A DNA stretch of 64,000 nt from Oscillospiraceae bacterium (GTDB lineage: Bacteria; Bacillota; Clostridia; Oscillospirales; Oscillospiraceae): the NCBI GenBank assembly GCA_020025575.1, contig JAHHRW010000002.1, positions 124,001 to 188,000 on the forward strand, in the 5' to 3' direction. Below, one piece after another: positions 7,116 through 15,512 of this stretch. Every line of letters starts with the position of its first letter. Position 1 is the first letter of the stretch. Both the position numbers and the translations under genes were made by a program. The notes below the pieces were generated by a model, which did no database searches, had not been told where the DNA came from, and saw nothing but the letters and a program-made list of their open reading frames with translations.

Positions 7116-9194
7116 ATGGCTAGACAGTATTCCCTGGAGAACACCAGAAACTTCGGCATCATGGCTCACATCGATGCCGGTAAGACCACCACTACCGAGC
7201 GTATCCTGTTCTACACCGGCAAGAACTACAAGATCGGTGAGACCCATGATGGTTCTGCTACCATGGACTGGATGGCTCAGGAGCAGGAGCGTGGTATTAC
7301 CATTACTTCCGCTGCAACTACCTGTATGTGGAAGGATTGCCGCCTGAACATCATCGACACCCCGGGCCACGTTGACTTCACCGTTGAAGTTGAGCGTTCC
7401 CTGCGTGTTCTGGACGGTGCTGTCACCGTTCTGTGTGCAAAGGGTGGCGTTGAGCCCCAGACCGAGACCGTTTGGCGTCAGGCCGACGAGTATCGTGTCC
7501 CCCGTATGATTTACGTTAACAAGATGGACATCCTGGGTGCAGACTTCTACCGCGTTCTGAACATGATTCATGAGCGCCTGAAGTGCAACGCAGTCGCTCT
7601 GCAGCTGCCCATCGGCTCCGAGGCTTTCTTCAAGGGCAACGTTGACCTGATCACTATGAAGGCAAACGTCTTCTATGATGATCTGGGTAAGGACGTTCGC
7701 GTTGAGGATATCCCCGAGGATATGGTTGACATCTGTAACGAGTACCACGAGAAGCTGATGGACGCTGTTTCCACTCTGGATGATGACATCGCTATGATGT
7801 ATCTGGAGGGTGAGGAAGTTCCTATCGACATGATCAAGGCTTGCATCCGTAAGGCTACCATTGCCAACGAGATGGTTCCTGTTGTCTGCGGTACTTCTTA
7901 CAAGAACAAGGGCGTTCAGCAGGTTCTGGATGCTGTTGTCGACTACATGCCCAGCCCCCTGGATAAGAAGGGCATTAAGGGTGTGAATCCTGACACCGGC
8001 GAGGAGGATTTCCGTCCCGCATCTGACGAGGCTCCCTTCTCCGCTCTGGCATTCAAGATTGCTACTGACCCCTACGTTGGTAAGCTGTGCTACTTCCGCG
8101 TTTACTCCGGCACCCTGGCAAAGGGCACCACTGTCCTGAACTGCACCAAGCAGTCCAAGGAGCGTCTGGGCCGTATTCTGCAGATGCACTCCAACCACCG
8201 TGAAGACATCGATATCGTCTACGCTGGTGATATCGCTGCTGCTGTCGGCGTGAAGAACACCACCACTGGTGATACCTTCTGCGACGAAGACCATCCCATT
8301 ATTCTGGAATCCATGGTCTTCCCCGAGCCCGTTATCTCTGTTGCAATCGAGCCCAAGACCAAGGCTGGTCAGGAAAAGATGGGTATCGCTCTGTCCAAGC
8401 TGGCAGAAGAAGATCCCACCTTCAAGACCTACACCGATCAGGAAACTGGTCAGACCATTATCGCTGGTATGGGTGAGCTCCATCTGGAGATCATCGTTGA
8501 CCGTCTGCTGCGTGAGTTTAAGGTGGAAGCCAATGTTGGCGCTCCCCAGGTTGCTTACAAGGAGACCATCCGCAAGAGCGTTGAGCAGGATACCAAGTAT
8601 GCTCGTCAGTCCGGTGGTAAGGGCCAGTACGGTCATGTTAAGATTCGTGTTGAGCCCAACGAGCCTGGTAAGGGCTATGAGTTTGTCAACGCAATCGTCG
8701 GTGGTTCTATTCCCAAGGAATATATCCCCGCTGTCGATGCAGGTATTCAGGGCGCTATGACAGCCGGTGTTCTGGCTGGCTACCCCGTTGTCGATGTGAA
8801 GGTCACCCTGTTTGATGGTTCCTACCACGAAGTTGACTCTTCCGAAATGGCATTTAAGATTGCCGGTTCTATGGCATTCAAGGAAGCTTGCCGGAAGGCC
8901 AACCCCGCTATTCTGGAGCCCATCATGAAGGTTTCCATCAATGTTCCTGATGAGTACATGGGCGTCGTTATTGGCGACGTTACCGCTCGTCGTGGTAACA
9001 TTCTGGGTCAGATCACCAGAACTGGTTCTGTCCAGATCGATGCAAATGTTCCTCTGGCTGAGATGTTCGGCTATGCTACCGACCTGCGTTCTAAGACTCA
9101 GGGCCGTGGCAACTACTCTATGGAGCCCAGCCACAACAGTGAGCTGCCCAAGAGCAAGACCGAAGAAATCGTCAAGGCACGTTCTAAGGGTTAA
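7116..9194 (+). CDS. fusA: translation elongation factor G
   Basis: Translocation GTPase of 692 aa with the complete five-domain layout. GTPase motifs seen are G1 AHIDAGKTTTTER (~18-30), switch I RGITITSAAT, G3 DTPGHVDF (~84-91) and G4 NKMD (~138). The C-terminal half has the canonical GELHLEI (domain III) and MEPSHNSELPK end. AAAGGAG precedes the ATG. Codon use is strongly biased (CTG, GGT, CGT, GTT, AAG), as in the other highly expressed genes here, which is why its antisense strand has almost no stops. Confidence 0.98.
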   Translation: MARQYSLENTRNFGIMAHIDAGKTTTTERILFYTGKNYKIGETHDGSATMDWMAQEQERGITITSAATTCMWKDCRLNIIDTPGHVDFTVEVERSLRVLDGAVTVLCAKGGVEPQTETVWRQADEYRVPRMIYVNKMDILGADFYRVLNMIHERLKCNAVALQLPIGSEAFFKGNVDLITMKANVFYDDLGKDVRVEDIPEDMVDICNEYHEKLMDAVSTLDDDIAMMYLEGEEVPIDMIKACIRKATIANEMVPVVCGTSYKNKGVQQVLDAVVDYMPSPLDKKGIKGVNPDTGEEDFRPASDEAPFSALAFKIATDPYVGKLCYFRVYSGTLAKGTTVLNCTKQSKERLGRILQMHSNHREDIDIVYAGDIAAAVGVKNTTTGDTFCDEDHPIILESMVFPEPVISVAIEPKTKAGQEKMGIALSKLAEEDPTFKTYTDQETGQTIIAGMGELHLEIIVDRLLREFKVEANVGAPQVAYKETIRKSVEQDTKYARQSGGKGQYGHVKIRVEPNEPGKGYEFVNAIVGGSIPKEYIPAVDAGIQGAMTAGVLAGYPVVDVKVTLFDGSYHEVDSSEMAFKIAGSMAFKEACRKANPAILEPIMKVSINVPDEYMGVVIGDVTARRGNILGQITRTGSVQIDANVPLAEMFGYATDLRSKTQGRGNYSMEPSHNSELPKSKTEEIVKARSKG

Positions 9195-9201
9195 TCAATT
9201 G

Positions 9202-9233
9202 ATCTGGGGTAGAACCCTGGTTTTACCCCAGAT
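9202..9233 (+). other. stem-loop between fusA and tuf without a T run
   Basis: ATCTGGGGTA (9202-9211) pairs perfectly with TACCCCAGAT (9224-9233). The downstream bases are TATAAGGG, so it is not a standard terminator. It may be an RNA processing or stabilising element separating the two messages. Confidence 0.55.
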
Positions 9234-9359
9234 TATAAGGGAATTAGAAAAATTCTTCTTGTGTTTCTGGAGATCATGTAGTATCATGTCACTAGAAGCG
9301 CGTAAAAACCGTTTATCTATTTCCATTTTATTTCATTCATTACAGGAGGAATTTCCAAA

Positions 9360-10562
9360 ATGGCAAAGCAGAAGTTTGAAAGAACTAAGCCTCACGTCAA
9401 CATTGGTACCATCGGCCACGTTGACCACGGCAAGACCACTCTGACCGCAGCTATTACCAAGTACCTGGCACTGCAGGGCTACGCTGATTTCGAGGACTAC
9501 GCTTCCATCGATAAGGCTCCCGAGGAGAAGGCACGTGGTATCACGATCAACACCGCTCACGTTGAGTACGAGACCGACAATCGTCACTACGCTCACGTTG
9601 ACTGCCCGGGCCACGCCGACTACATCAAGAACATGATTACCGGCGCAGCTCAGATGGACGGTGCTATCCTGGTTATCGCAGCTACCGACGGCCCCATGGC
9701 TCAGACCAAGGAGCACCTGCTGCTGGCTCGTCAGGTTGGCGTTCCCGCAATCGTTGTCTTCATGAACAAGGCTGACCTGGTTGACGACGAAGAGCTGCTG
9801 GAGCTGGTTGAGATGGAGATCCGTGAGACTCTGTCCTTCTACGAGTTCCCCGGCGACGACATTCCTATCATCAAGGGTTCCGCTCTGAACGCTCTGATCT
9901 CCGAGTCCAACGACAAGGACGCTCCCGAGTATGCTTGCATCAAGGAGCTGATGGCTGCTGTTGATGAGTATATCCCCACTCCCGACCGTAAGGCTGACCA
10001 GCCCTTCCTGATGCCCGTTGAGGACGTCTTCACCATTTCCGGCCGTGGTACTGTTGCTACCGGTCGTGTTGAGCGTGGCGTCATCAAGAAGAACGAGCAG
10101 GTTGAAGTTGTTGGCCTGAGCGAGGAGAAGAAGTCCACTGTCGTTACCGACATCGAGATGTTCCACAAGCTGCTGGACTACGCAGAAGCTGGCGACAATA
10201 TCGGCGCTCTGCTGCGTGGTGTTGACAAGAAGGACATCGAGAGAGGCCAGGTTCTGTGTAAGCCCGGCTCCATCCACCCCCTGACCAAGTTCCAGGGCCA
10301 GGTTTACGTTCTGTCCAAGGACGAAGGTGGCCGTCATACTCCTTTCTTTAACAACTATCGTCCTCAGTTCTACTTCCGTACTACTGACGTTACCGGTATC
10401 ATCAATCTGCCCGAGGGCGTTGAGATGTGCATGCCCGGCGATAACGTTGTTATGAACGTTGAGCTGATCACCCCCATCGCTATCGAGAAGGGCCTGCGTT
10501 TCGCTATCCGTGAGGGTGGCCGTACTGTTGGTTCCGGCGTTGTTACCGAGATCCTGGAGTAA
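9360..10562 (+). CDS. tuf: translation elongation factor Tu
   Basis: GTPase of 400 aa that delivers aminoacyl-tRNA to the ribosome. Seen are G1 GHVDHGKTTLT (~19-29), switch I RGITINTAHVEYE, G3 DCPGHADY, G4 NKAD (~136-139) and G5 GSALNAL. Domains II and III are complete through the C-terminal VGSGVVTEILE. AGGAGGA precedes the ATG. It follows fusA after 165 nt containing a stem-loop, and is the last gene of the str operon, ending in a strong terminator. Confidence 0.98.
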   Translation: MAKQKFERTKPHVNIGTIGHVDHGKTTLTAAITKYLALQGYADFEDYASIDKAPEEKARGITINTAHVEYETDNRHYAHVDCPGHADYIKNMITGAAQMDGAILVIAATDGPMAQTKEHLLLARQVGVPAIVVFMNKADLVDDEELLELVEMEIRETLSFYEFPGDDIPIIKGSALNALISESNDKDAPEYACIKELMAAVDEYIPTPDRKADQPFLMPVEDVFTISGRGTVATGRVERGVIKKNEQVEVVGLSEEKKSTVVTDIEMFHKLLDYAEAGDNIGALLRGVDKKDIERGQVLCKPGSIHPLTKFQGQVYVLSKDEGGRHTPFFNNYRPQFYFRTTDVTGIINLPEGVEMCMPGDNVVMNVELITPIAIEKGLRFAIREGGRTVGSGVVTEILE

Positions 10563-10593
10563 TTCAAGATCTTGATCGATATTGATTGATTAA

Positions 10594-10627
10594 AAGAAGC
10601 CCCGACCTTAATGGTCGGGGCTTCTTG
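10594..10627 (+). terminator. terminator of the str operon
   Basis: A perfect 12-bp stem GAAGCCCCGACC/GGTCGGGGCTTC (10596-10607 with 10613-10624) with a TTAAT loop. The T run is short and interrupted (TTG). Confidence 0.85.
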
Positions 10628-10663
10628 TATGGACGGGGTTTTGTTAACAGGTTTAGAAGATCC

Positions 10664-10853
10664 TGTGGACAAAAATCAGGCAAGCCGGGGTAAAAAATGT
10701 TTCCACAACAGAATAACGTCTTATGCACAAATTCACAAAAGAAATGTAAATGATCTGTGGGATAAATCTTAGATAAAGCTCATACACAATCTTATGCAGG
10801 TGTAGATTCTGCTAATGAAAATGCGACACAGTTTGGTGATATTCTGCGGATAA
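10664..10853. other. cluster of DnaA-box-like 9-mers in a gene-free AT-rich stretch
   Basis: Compared with the DnaA box TTATCCACA, this interval has TGTGGACAA (10664-10672, minus-strand box with one mismatch) and TTATGCACA (10721-10729, fits TTATNCACA). It also has TGCGGATAA (10845-10853, minus strand, one mismatch), a TGTGGGATAA with one inserted base (10756-10765), and weaker GTTTCCACA (10699-10707) and TCATACACA (10780-10788). No ORF or other RNA is apparent between the tuf and rnpB terminators. Binding is not shown; the spacing and orientation are simply notable. Confidence 0.4.
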
Positions 10854-10882
10854 GTAAAAGCGCCGTTCCGAAGAACGGCGCT
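10854..10882 (-). terminator. terminator of RNase P RNA
   Basis: On the minus strand, AGCGCCGTTC (10882-10873) pairs perfectly with GAACGGCGCT (10868-10859) around a TTCG tetraloop, followed by TTTTACTT. Confidence 0.88.
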
Positions 10883-11233
10883 TTCTGGTGCGACCGGGTC
10901 TATAAGCCGGGTTCTGTTTTGACAGCCATCTATCTAGACCCAGGATTGCTCCTGGGTTCCAGCCACCTCTTGGGGACGACCGGGCCAGTCATGTGTCCCT
11001 CACACGGTGTTGCTCCGGATAGAGTTTACAGCATACCCATGTCTCCATGGGATGGGTGCGCTCTTACCGCACCTTTTCACTCTTACCCCCCAAATGGGAG
11101 GCGACATATCTCTGTTGCACTTGTCCTGAGGTCACCCTCGGCGGGCGTTACCCGTTATCCTTGCCCTGCGGAGCCCGGACTTTCCTCATACAGGGCCTTT
11201 CGGCCTCTGCACGCGGCTGTCCAACCCGGTTGC
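10883..11233 (-). ncRNA. rnpB: RNase P RNA, bacterial type A
   Basis: Catalytic RNA of RNase P, which matures tRNA 5' ends. The minus strand carries the universal GAGGAAAGTCCGGGCTCC (complement of 11170-11187) and ACAGAACCCGGCTTATA (complement of 10901-10917) elements, which form P4. Helix P1 is formed by GCAACCGGGTT at the 5' end (11233 down to 11223) and GACCCGGTCGC at the 3' end (10900 down to 10890). A TTGACA-17-TAAAAT promoter places the 5' end at ~11233. The 3' end is estimated from the terminator. Open reading frames across it on the plus strand are shadows. Confidence 0.96.
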
Positions 11234-11239
11234 TTACTC

Positions 11240-11268
11240 ATTTTACTGTATTGTTGGCTGAATGTCAA
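11240..11268 (-). promoter_or_regulatory. promoter of rnpB
   Basis: On the minus strand, a perfect TTGACA (11268-11263) and TAAAAT (11245-11240) have a 17-bp spacer. Confidence 0.75.
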
Positions 11269-11273
11269 ATGTC

Positions 11274-11302
11274 TTGCAAATTCTTTTTTAAAAGGATATA
11301 CT
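11274..11302 (+). promoter_or_regulatory. promoter of murD-ispD-ispF
   Basis: TTGCAA (11274-11279) and TATACT (11297-11302) with a 17-bp spacer, divergent from the rnpB promoter and 5 bp from its -35 box. Confidence 0.65.
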
Positions 11303-11362
11303 ATAATCGATAAATGAGCCCTTGTTTAGGGTAAGGAATCATTATTGAAATGAGGGATAACG

Positions 11363-12742
11363 ATGCAAACAGCATTTGAACAATATTTTCATTCTCTGCA
11401 GGGAAAGCGCATTATTGTATTGGGGCTTGGTGTCAGCAACCGCCCACTGGTGCGTCTGCTGCTCCAGCATGGATGCAATGTCACAGGCTGTGACCGGACA
11501 GAACGAGAGAAACTTGACAGCGAAGTCTTGGAACTGGAGCAGTTGGGAGCTGTCCTTCGCGTTGGCGAAGATTACTTAGAGAATTTGCAGGGCGATTTGG
11601 TGTTCCGTACACCTGGAATGCATCCGGGCAATCCTGCGCTTGTGATGCTAAAGAATGGTGGGGCCAAGATTACCTCTGAGATGGAGATGTTCTTTGAGCT
11701 TTGTCCCTGTCAGATCATTGCCGTTACCGGTTCTGATGGAAAAACCACCACCACGACTTTGGTATCAGAACTGTTGAAGGCAGAAGGAAAAAAAGTCTGG
11801 CTTGGCGGCAACATTGGAACCCCTTTGCTGTCCAGCATCCCCCAGATGACAGAGGATGATTATGCGGTGGTGGAGCTGAGTTCCTTCCAGCTCATGGATA
11901 TGGAACGTAGTGCCGGCCGGTGTGTGGTGACCAATCTGGCCCCCAACCATCTGGATGTGCACAAGGATATGCAGGAATATATTGATGCTAAGAAAAATAT
12001 TTTCCGCTATCAGGATGGGCATGGACTGTTGATTGTAAATGCGGATAACGAGATTACAGCGTCCATGAAGGGCAATGGAACAACGTGGTATTTCTCACGC
12101 CAGAAGTCTGTGGAAAACGGCGTTTTCTGTCGTGATGGTGTAATTTACCGGGCAAATAACGGCGCCGAGCAGAAGATCATGGATGCATCTGAAATTCTTC
12201 TGCCCGGTGTGCATAATATTGAGAACTACATGGCAGCCATTGCGGTAACTGCTGGACTTGTAAGCGATGCGTCCATCCGATCTGTTGCAAAAACATTTGG
12301 CGGTGTTCAGCACCGGATTGAATTGGTTCGGGTGAAGGATGGAGTCCGATTTTATAACGATTCCATTGCATCCTCTCCCAGCCGAACCATTTCTGGGCTG
12401 CGCAGTTTCCCGGAACGAGTGATTCTGATTGCCGGAGGGTACGATAAGCACATTCCCTATGACGTGTTAGGCCCAGAAATCTGCGCGCATGTAAAAAAAC
12501 TGTTCCTCACAGGAGCGACTGCTCAGAAAATCTATGATGCGGTGGTCAATAGTTGTGGGTATGAGCAAGGAAAGCCGGAAATTGTCATGATGGATGATTT
12601 TGCAGAAACGGTCAGAGCAGCTGCCCAGTCAGCGCAACATGGGGATGTGGTGCTGCTGTCGCCGGCAAGTGCCTCTTTTGATCGGTTTAAGAATTTTGAG
12701 GTTCGGGGAAACTTCTTTAAGCAACTGGTAATGGAGCTGTAA
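11363..12742 (+). CDS. murD: UDP-N-acetylmuramoyl-L-alanine--D-glutamate ligase
   Basis: Cytoplasmic peptidoglycan precursor ligase that adds D-Glu to UDP-MurNAc-L-Ala using ATP. At 459 aa it has the three Mur ligase domains: an N-terminal Rossmann-type domain (RIIVLGLGVSNRPLVRLL), a central ATPase domain with the P-loop GSDGKTTTT (~122-130) and ELSSFQL, and a C-terminal domain with FGGVQHRIE...DSIASSPSRT and the final SPASASFDRFKNFEVRGNFF. It stands apart from any dcw/mur cluster and is followed 3 nt later by ispD. The ATG at 11363 has a modest GAGGG site. Confidence 0.95.
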   Translation: MQTAFEQYFHSLQGKRIIVLGLGVSNRPLVRLLLQHGCNVTGCDRTEREKLDSEVLELEQLGAVLRVGEDYLENLQGDLVFRTPGMHPGNPALVMLKNGGAKITSEMEMFFELCPCQIIAVTGSDGKTTTTTLVSELLKAEGKKVWLGGNIGTPLLSSIPQMTEDDYAVVELSSFQLMDMERSAGRCVVTNLAPNHLDVHKDMQEYIDAKKNIFRYQDGHGLLIVNADNEITASMKGNGTTWYFSRQKSVENGVFCRDGVIYRANNGAEQKIMDASEILLPGVHNIENYMAAIAVTAGLVSDASIRSVAKTFGGVQHRIELVRVKDGVRFYNDSIASSPSRTISGLRSFPERVILIAGGYDKHIPYDVLGPEICAHVKKLFLTGATAQKIYDAVVNSCGYEQGKPEIVMMDDFAETVRAAAQSAQHGDVVLLSPASASFDRFKNFEVRGNFFKQLVMEL

Positions 12743-12745
12743 GAT

Positions 12746-13468
12746 ATGGATATATCAAAATACACAAAATTGGCAAGAAAAGCCCTGAAACTGCGTTATT
12801 GCGGTGCGGTGATTGTAGCTGCCGGAAGTGCGTCAAGAATGGGTGGTATCGACAAGGTGATGGCTCCACTGAAGGGTGAGCCTATGATTGTCCATACGGT
12901 AAGAGCATTCGAGCAGTGCGATGCAATTAAAGAAATTGTGATCGTAACCCGTCCGGATTTGGTTCAGCCAATCGCATCTTTATGCAAAACATATGGCAAG
13001 GTCAAGGCAGTGGTTGTTGGCGGAAACAGTCGGCAGGAGTCGGTGAGCCTTGGACTCAACACCCTGTCAGAGCAGGTGGAGCTGGCAGCCATTCAGGATG
13101 GGGCAAGGCCGCTGGTGACCTGGCAGCTCATCGACCGAGTGGTACGGGCTGCCAACAGCTATGGAGCAGCGGTGCCTGTGATTCCGGTAAAGGACACCAT
13201 TAAGGTGGCCCCCATGGGTGTGGTGGATGGAACCCCGGACAGAAGTACGTTGCGTGCGGTGCAGACCCCACAGGTGTTTGACTTTGATCTGCTCCGTGGT
13301 GCCCTGAAAAAAGCGGCGGACGATGGTGCGGAAATCACCGACGACAGTTCTGCGGTGGAATTGTTGGGCATGAAGGTAAAGACGGTAGAAGGGGACGAGC
13401 GAAATCTGAAAGTTACAACCCCATTTGATTTGAAGGTGGCAGAGATGCTGATGGAGGAAGACAGATGA
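12746..13468 (+). CDS. ispD: 2-C-methyl-D-erythritol 4-phosphate cytidylyltransferase
   Basis: Third enzyme of the MEP isoprenoid pathway; joins CTP and MEP to give CDP-ME. Of its 240 aa, an N-terminal ~18-residue basic leader precedes the nucleotide-binding AVIVAAGSASRMGG (~21-34). Further motifs are IQDGARPLV, VPVIPVKDTIK and the C-terminal ERNLKVTTPFDLKVAE. Its stop overlaps the ispF start (ATGA), so the two enzymes, which act two steps apart, are translationally coupled. Linkage to murD is presumably through undecaprenyl/peptidoglycan demand (inference). Confidence 0.95.
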   Translation: MDISKYTKLARKALKLRYCGAVIVAAGSASRMGGIDKVMAPLKGEPMIVHTVRAFEQCDAIKEIVIVTRPDLVQPIASLCKTYGKVKAVVVGGNSRQESVSLGLNTLSEQVELAAIQDGARPLVTWQLIDRVVRAANSYGAAVPVIPVKDTIKVAPMGVVDGTPDRSTLRAVQTPQVFDFDLLRGALKKAADDGAEITDDSSAVELLGMKVKTVEGDERNLKVTTPFDLKVAEMLMEEDR

Positions 13469-13935
13469 GAATTGGACACGGCTATGATGTGCATCGACTG
13501 GTAGAGGGACGGGATTTGATCCTGGGCGGTGTGAAAATTGACTATCCTCTGGGGCTGGACGGCCACAGCGATGCGGATGTGCTGCTGCATGCAGTATCCG
13601 ATGCGCTTTTGGGAGCTGCCGGGTTGGGGGACATTGGAAAACATTTTCCGGATACAGACCCTCAGTATAAGGGGGCAGATTCTCTGATGCTGCTGAGTGT
13701 GGTTGCAAAGCGTGTTCAGAAGGCTGGATATCGTGTCAGCAACATTGATGTGACCATGATTGCGCAGAAACCAAAACTGAAGGAGTATATCCCTGCTATG
13801 GCAGAAAACATTGCAAAGACCGTGGGCATTGATGCATCTCGTGTCAATGTAAAGGCGACTACCGAGGAGCATCTGGGGTTCACAGGCCGGATGGAAGGCC
13901 TCAGCTGCCATGCCGTGTGTCTGCTGGAAGAATAA
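13465..13935 (+). CDS. ispF: 2-C-methyl-D-erythritol 2,4-cyclodiphosphate synthase
   Basis: MEP-pathway enzyme that cyclises CDP-ME 2-phosphate and releases CMP; a zinc-dependent homotrimer. At 156 aa it has the full set of family motifs: GYDVHRLVEGR with zinc ligands Asp/His, the D-G-H-S-D-A-D-V-L-L-H cluster (~34-44), GDIGKHFPDTD, and the C-terminal KATTEEHLGFTGRMEGL. It overlaps ispD by 4 nt and ends at a terminator. Confidence 0.97.
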   Translation: MRIGHGYDVHRLVEGRDLILGGVKIDYPLGLDGHSDADVLLHAVSDALLGAAGLGDIGKHFPDTDPQYKGADSLMLLSVVAKRVQKAGYRVSNIDVTMIAQKPKLKEYIPAMAENIAKTVGIDASRVNVKATTEEHLGFTGRMEGLSCHAVCLLEE

Positions 13936-13943
13936 AAGAATGC

Positions 13944-13974
13944 AAACCGCTCTGAATTTTCAGAGCGGTTTTAC
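13944..13974 (+). terminator. terminator of murD-ispD-ispF
   Basis: A perfect 11-bp stem AAACCGCTCTG/CAGAGCGGTTT (13944-13954 with 13961-13971) followed by a short T/A run. Confidence 0.82.
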
Positions 13975-14030
13975 TATTTATGAACCTTTTGTCTGCAGCG
14001 GGCATAGCTTGGCTCGGGAGGTTTTGACAC

Positions 14031-14294
14031 ATGAAATCTTTTTTTATCACATTTCGTTCCATTACACATGCGCAGCGGTGTGAACGCGTCTTCACGGCAG
14101 AGGGGATCAAATGCCATATGCGCCGATCTCCCAGATGGATGGAGGAGCGGGGATGTGGATATGGTGTGGAAGCAAAAATGGCGGAATTAAACCAGGGATT
14201 GGAAATTTTACGAAAAGAGGAAATTCCCTTTCGGAAAAGTTATTTGTTCTATCCAGATGGAGAGGTAGAGGAGATTCAATATGGTCTATCTTGA
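14031..14294 (+). CDS. DUF3343 protein (putative Se/S carrier-like)
   Basis: Protein of 87 aa of the DUF3343 family, annotated in databases as putative Se/S carrier-like; function unproven. Seen are the N-terminal FFITFRSITHAQRCERVF, a basic CHMRRSPRWMEERGCGYGVEA with the conserved CGYG-type cysteine (~42), and an acidic C-terminus. The ATG has a GGGAGG site. Its last 14 nt overlap the start of the class V aminotransferase downstream, a tight coupling that suits a small sulfur or selenium acceptor working with that enzyme. That role is inference from family name and neighbourhood. Confidence 0.82.
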   Translation: MKSFFITFRSITHAQRCERVFTAEGIKCHMRRSPRWMEERGCGYGVEAKMAELNQGLEILRKEEIPFRKSYLFYPDGEVEEIQYGLS

Positions 14295-15390
14295 CAATGG
14301 CGCAACTTCCTTCCCAAAGCCCCAGTGTGTTTGTGATGCGGTGGCAGAGGCGATGGAGACCTGCGCCAATCCCGGCAGAGGCAGCCACGAAGCAGCCAGA
14401 GCCGGTGCGGAAGTGCTGTACAATTGCCGTGAGGCCGCAGGTCAGCTGTTTCGGTGTTTGCCGGAACAGGTTGTATTTACTATGAACTGTACCCAGGGGC
14501 TGAATATGGCCCTGAGAACCTTGGTAAATTCGGGAACGAAGGTGGTGATCTCTGGATTTGAACATAATGCTGTCACAAGGACGCTCTATGGTCTGAGGGC
14601 GAAAGTGCTGGTGGCGGGGCGGAATCTATTTGATCAGGAGGATACGCTGCGTTCTTTTTACAGAGCCCTGCAGCAGGGCGCCCGCGTTGCGGTATTCACC
14701 CATGTATCCAACGTGTTTGGATATATCCTTCCCATAGAGGAAATGGCCAAAGCCTGCATCCGCAGGGGGATTCCCTTTGTGATCGATGCGGCTCAGTCGG
14801 CAGGAGCGCTGCCTGTAGATTTTCGCACCCTTGGGGCAGACTTTATCGCTATGCCCGGACACAAAGGACTTCTGGGCCCCATGGGGACGGGAATCCTGCT
14901 GTGTAAGCGTCTGCCGTTGCCGTGGATCATGGGGGGAACGGGAAGTGAATCGGCTCGGCAGAAGATGCCGGATTTTCTGCCGGATCGGGCAGAGGCCGGA
15001 ACCATGAATGTACCGGGGATTGCAGGATTGGGGGCAGGGATTCGATATTTATTAGAAAAAACACCGGCAGCTATCGCAATGCAGGAGCAAAAAATGGCAG
15101 CAAAGGCAGCGTGGATGCTGAAGGATCTGGGCATGGAGGTTTTTTCCGGGCCACATCAGTTGGGGACGGTTTCCTTCCGATGCGGAATGGATTGCGAAAC
15201 TGCGGCACAGATCCTTGCCGAGGAAGATATCGCCGTCCGGGCGGGACTTCACTGTGCGCCGCTTGCACATAAGAGTGCGGGAACGCTGGACTCTGGAACT
15301 GTGCGAATCAGTTTTGGACACGATGCATCAGAAGAGCAGCTCCAGGAGCTGAAACGTGCGGTACAAACAAGATTGCCCCCCTGGGGATAA
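14281..15390 (+). CDS. class V aminotransferase, cysteine desulfurase-like
   Basis: PLP enzyme of 369 aa, NifS/SufS-like fold. Seen are YLDNGATSFPKP at the N-terminus, NPGRGSHE, FTMNCTQGLNMAL, EHNAVTR, the PLP Asp/Gln in FVIDAAQSAGA, the Schiff-base Lys in MPGHKGLLGP (~198), and an active-site-region Cys in AGLHCAPLAHKSAGTLDSGTVR (~322). The likely reaction is transfer of sulfur (or selenium) from cysteine (selenocysteine) to an acceptor, with alanine as by-product. No iscU or sufBCD lies next to it. The only partner is the overlapping DUF3343 gene, so a dedicated acceptor rather than general Fe-S assembly is plausible. Confidence 0.88.
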   Translation: MVYLDNGATSFPKPQCVCDAVAEAMETCANPGRGSHEAARAGAEVLYNCREAAGQLFRCLPEQVVFTMNCTQGLNMALRTLVNSGTKVVISGFEHNAVTRTLYGLRAKVLVAGRNLFDQEDTLRSFYRALQQGARVAVFTHVSNVFGYILPIEEMAKACIRRGIPFVIDAAQSAGALPVDFRTLGADFIAMPGHKGLLGPMGTGILLCKRLPLPWIMGGTGSESARQKMPDFLPDRAEAGTMNVPGIAGLGAGIRYLLEKTPAAIAMQEQKMAAKAAWMLKDLGMEVFSGPHQLGTVSFRCGMDCETAAQILAEEDIAVRAGLHCAPLAHKSAGTLDSGTVRISFGHDASEEQLQELKRAVQTRLPPWG

Positions 15391-15412
15391 AGATTTTTTT
15401 ACACATTATCTC

Positions 15413-15441
15413 TTGCTATTGAAGGGCCAATCCGCTATAAT
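15413..15441 (+). promoter_or_regulatory. promoter of the cdaA-cdaR run
   Basis: TTGCTA (15413-15418) and a perfect TATAAT (15436-15441) have a 17-bp spacer. It probably serves the long gene run that starts with cdaA. Confidence 0.68.
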
Positions 15442-15512
15442 AATAAGGATAATAGGCTAGTTATCAGGATTTTCCGGAGCTGCCTTTATAACAAATGAAA
15501 AGCGAGGTATGG

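Noticed and set aside
5715..9134. Very long minus-strand open frame (1139 codons) across rpsL, rpsG and fusA
   Set aside because: It is antisense to genes with extreme codon bias, which removes antisense stop codons; its protein has no recognisable domain and no ribosome-binding site.
10919..11317. Plus-strand frames of 132 and 88 codons
   Set aside because: They lie on the complement of RNase P RNA, whose conserved elements and helix P1 are clear.
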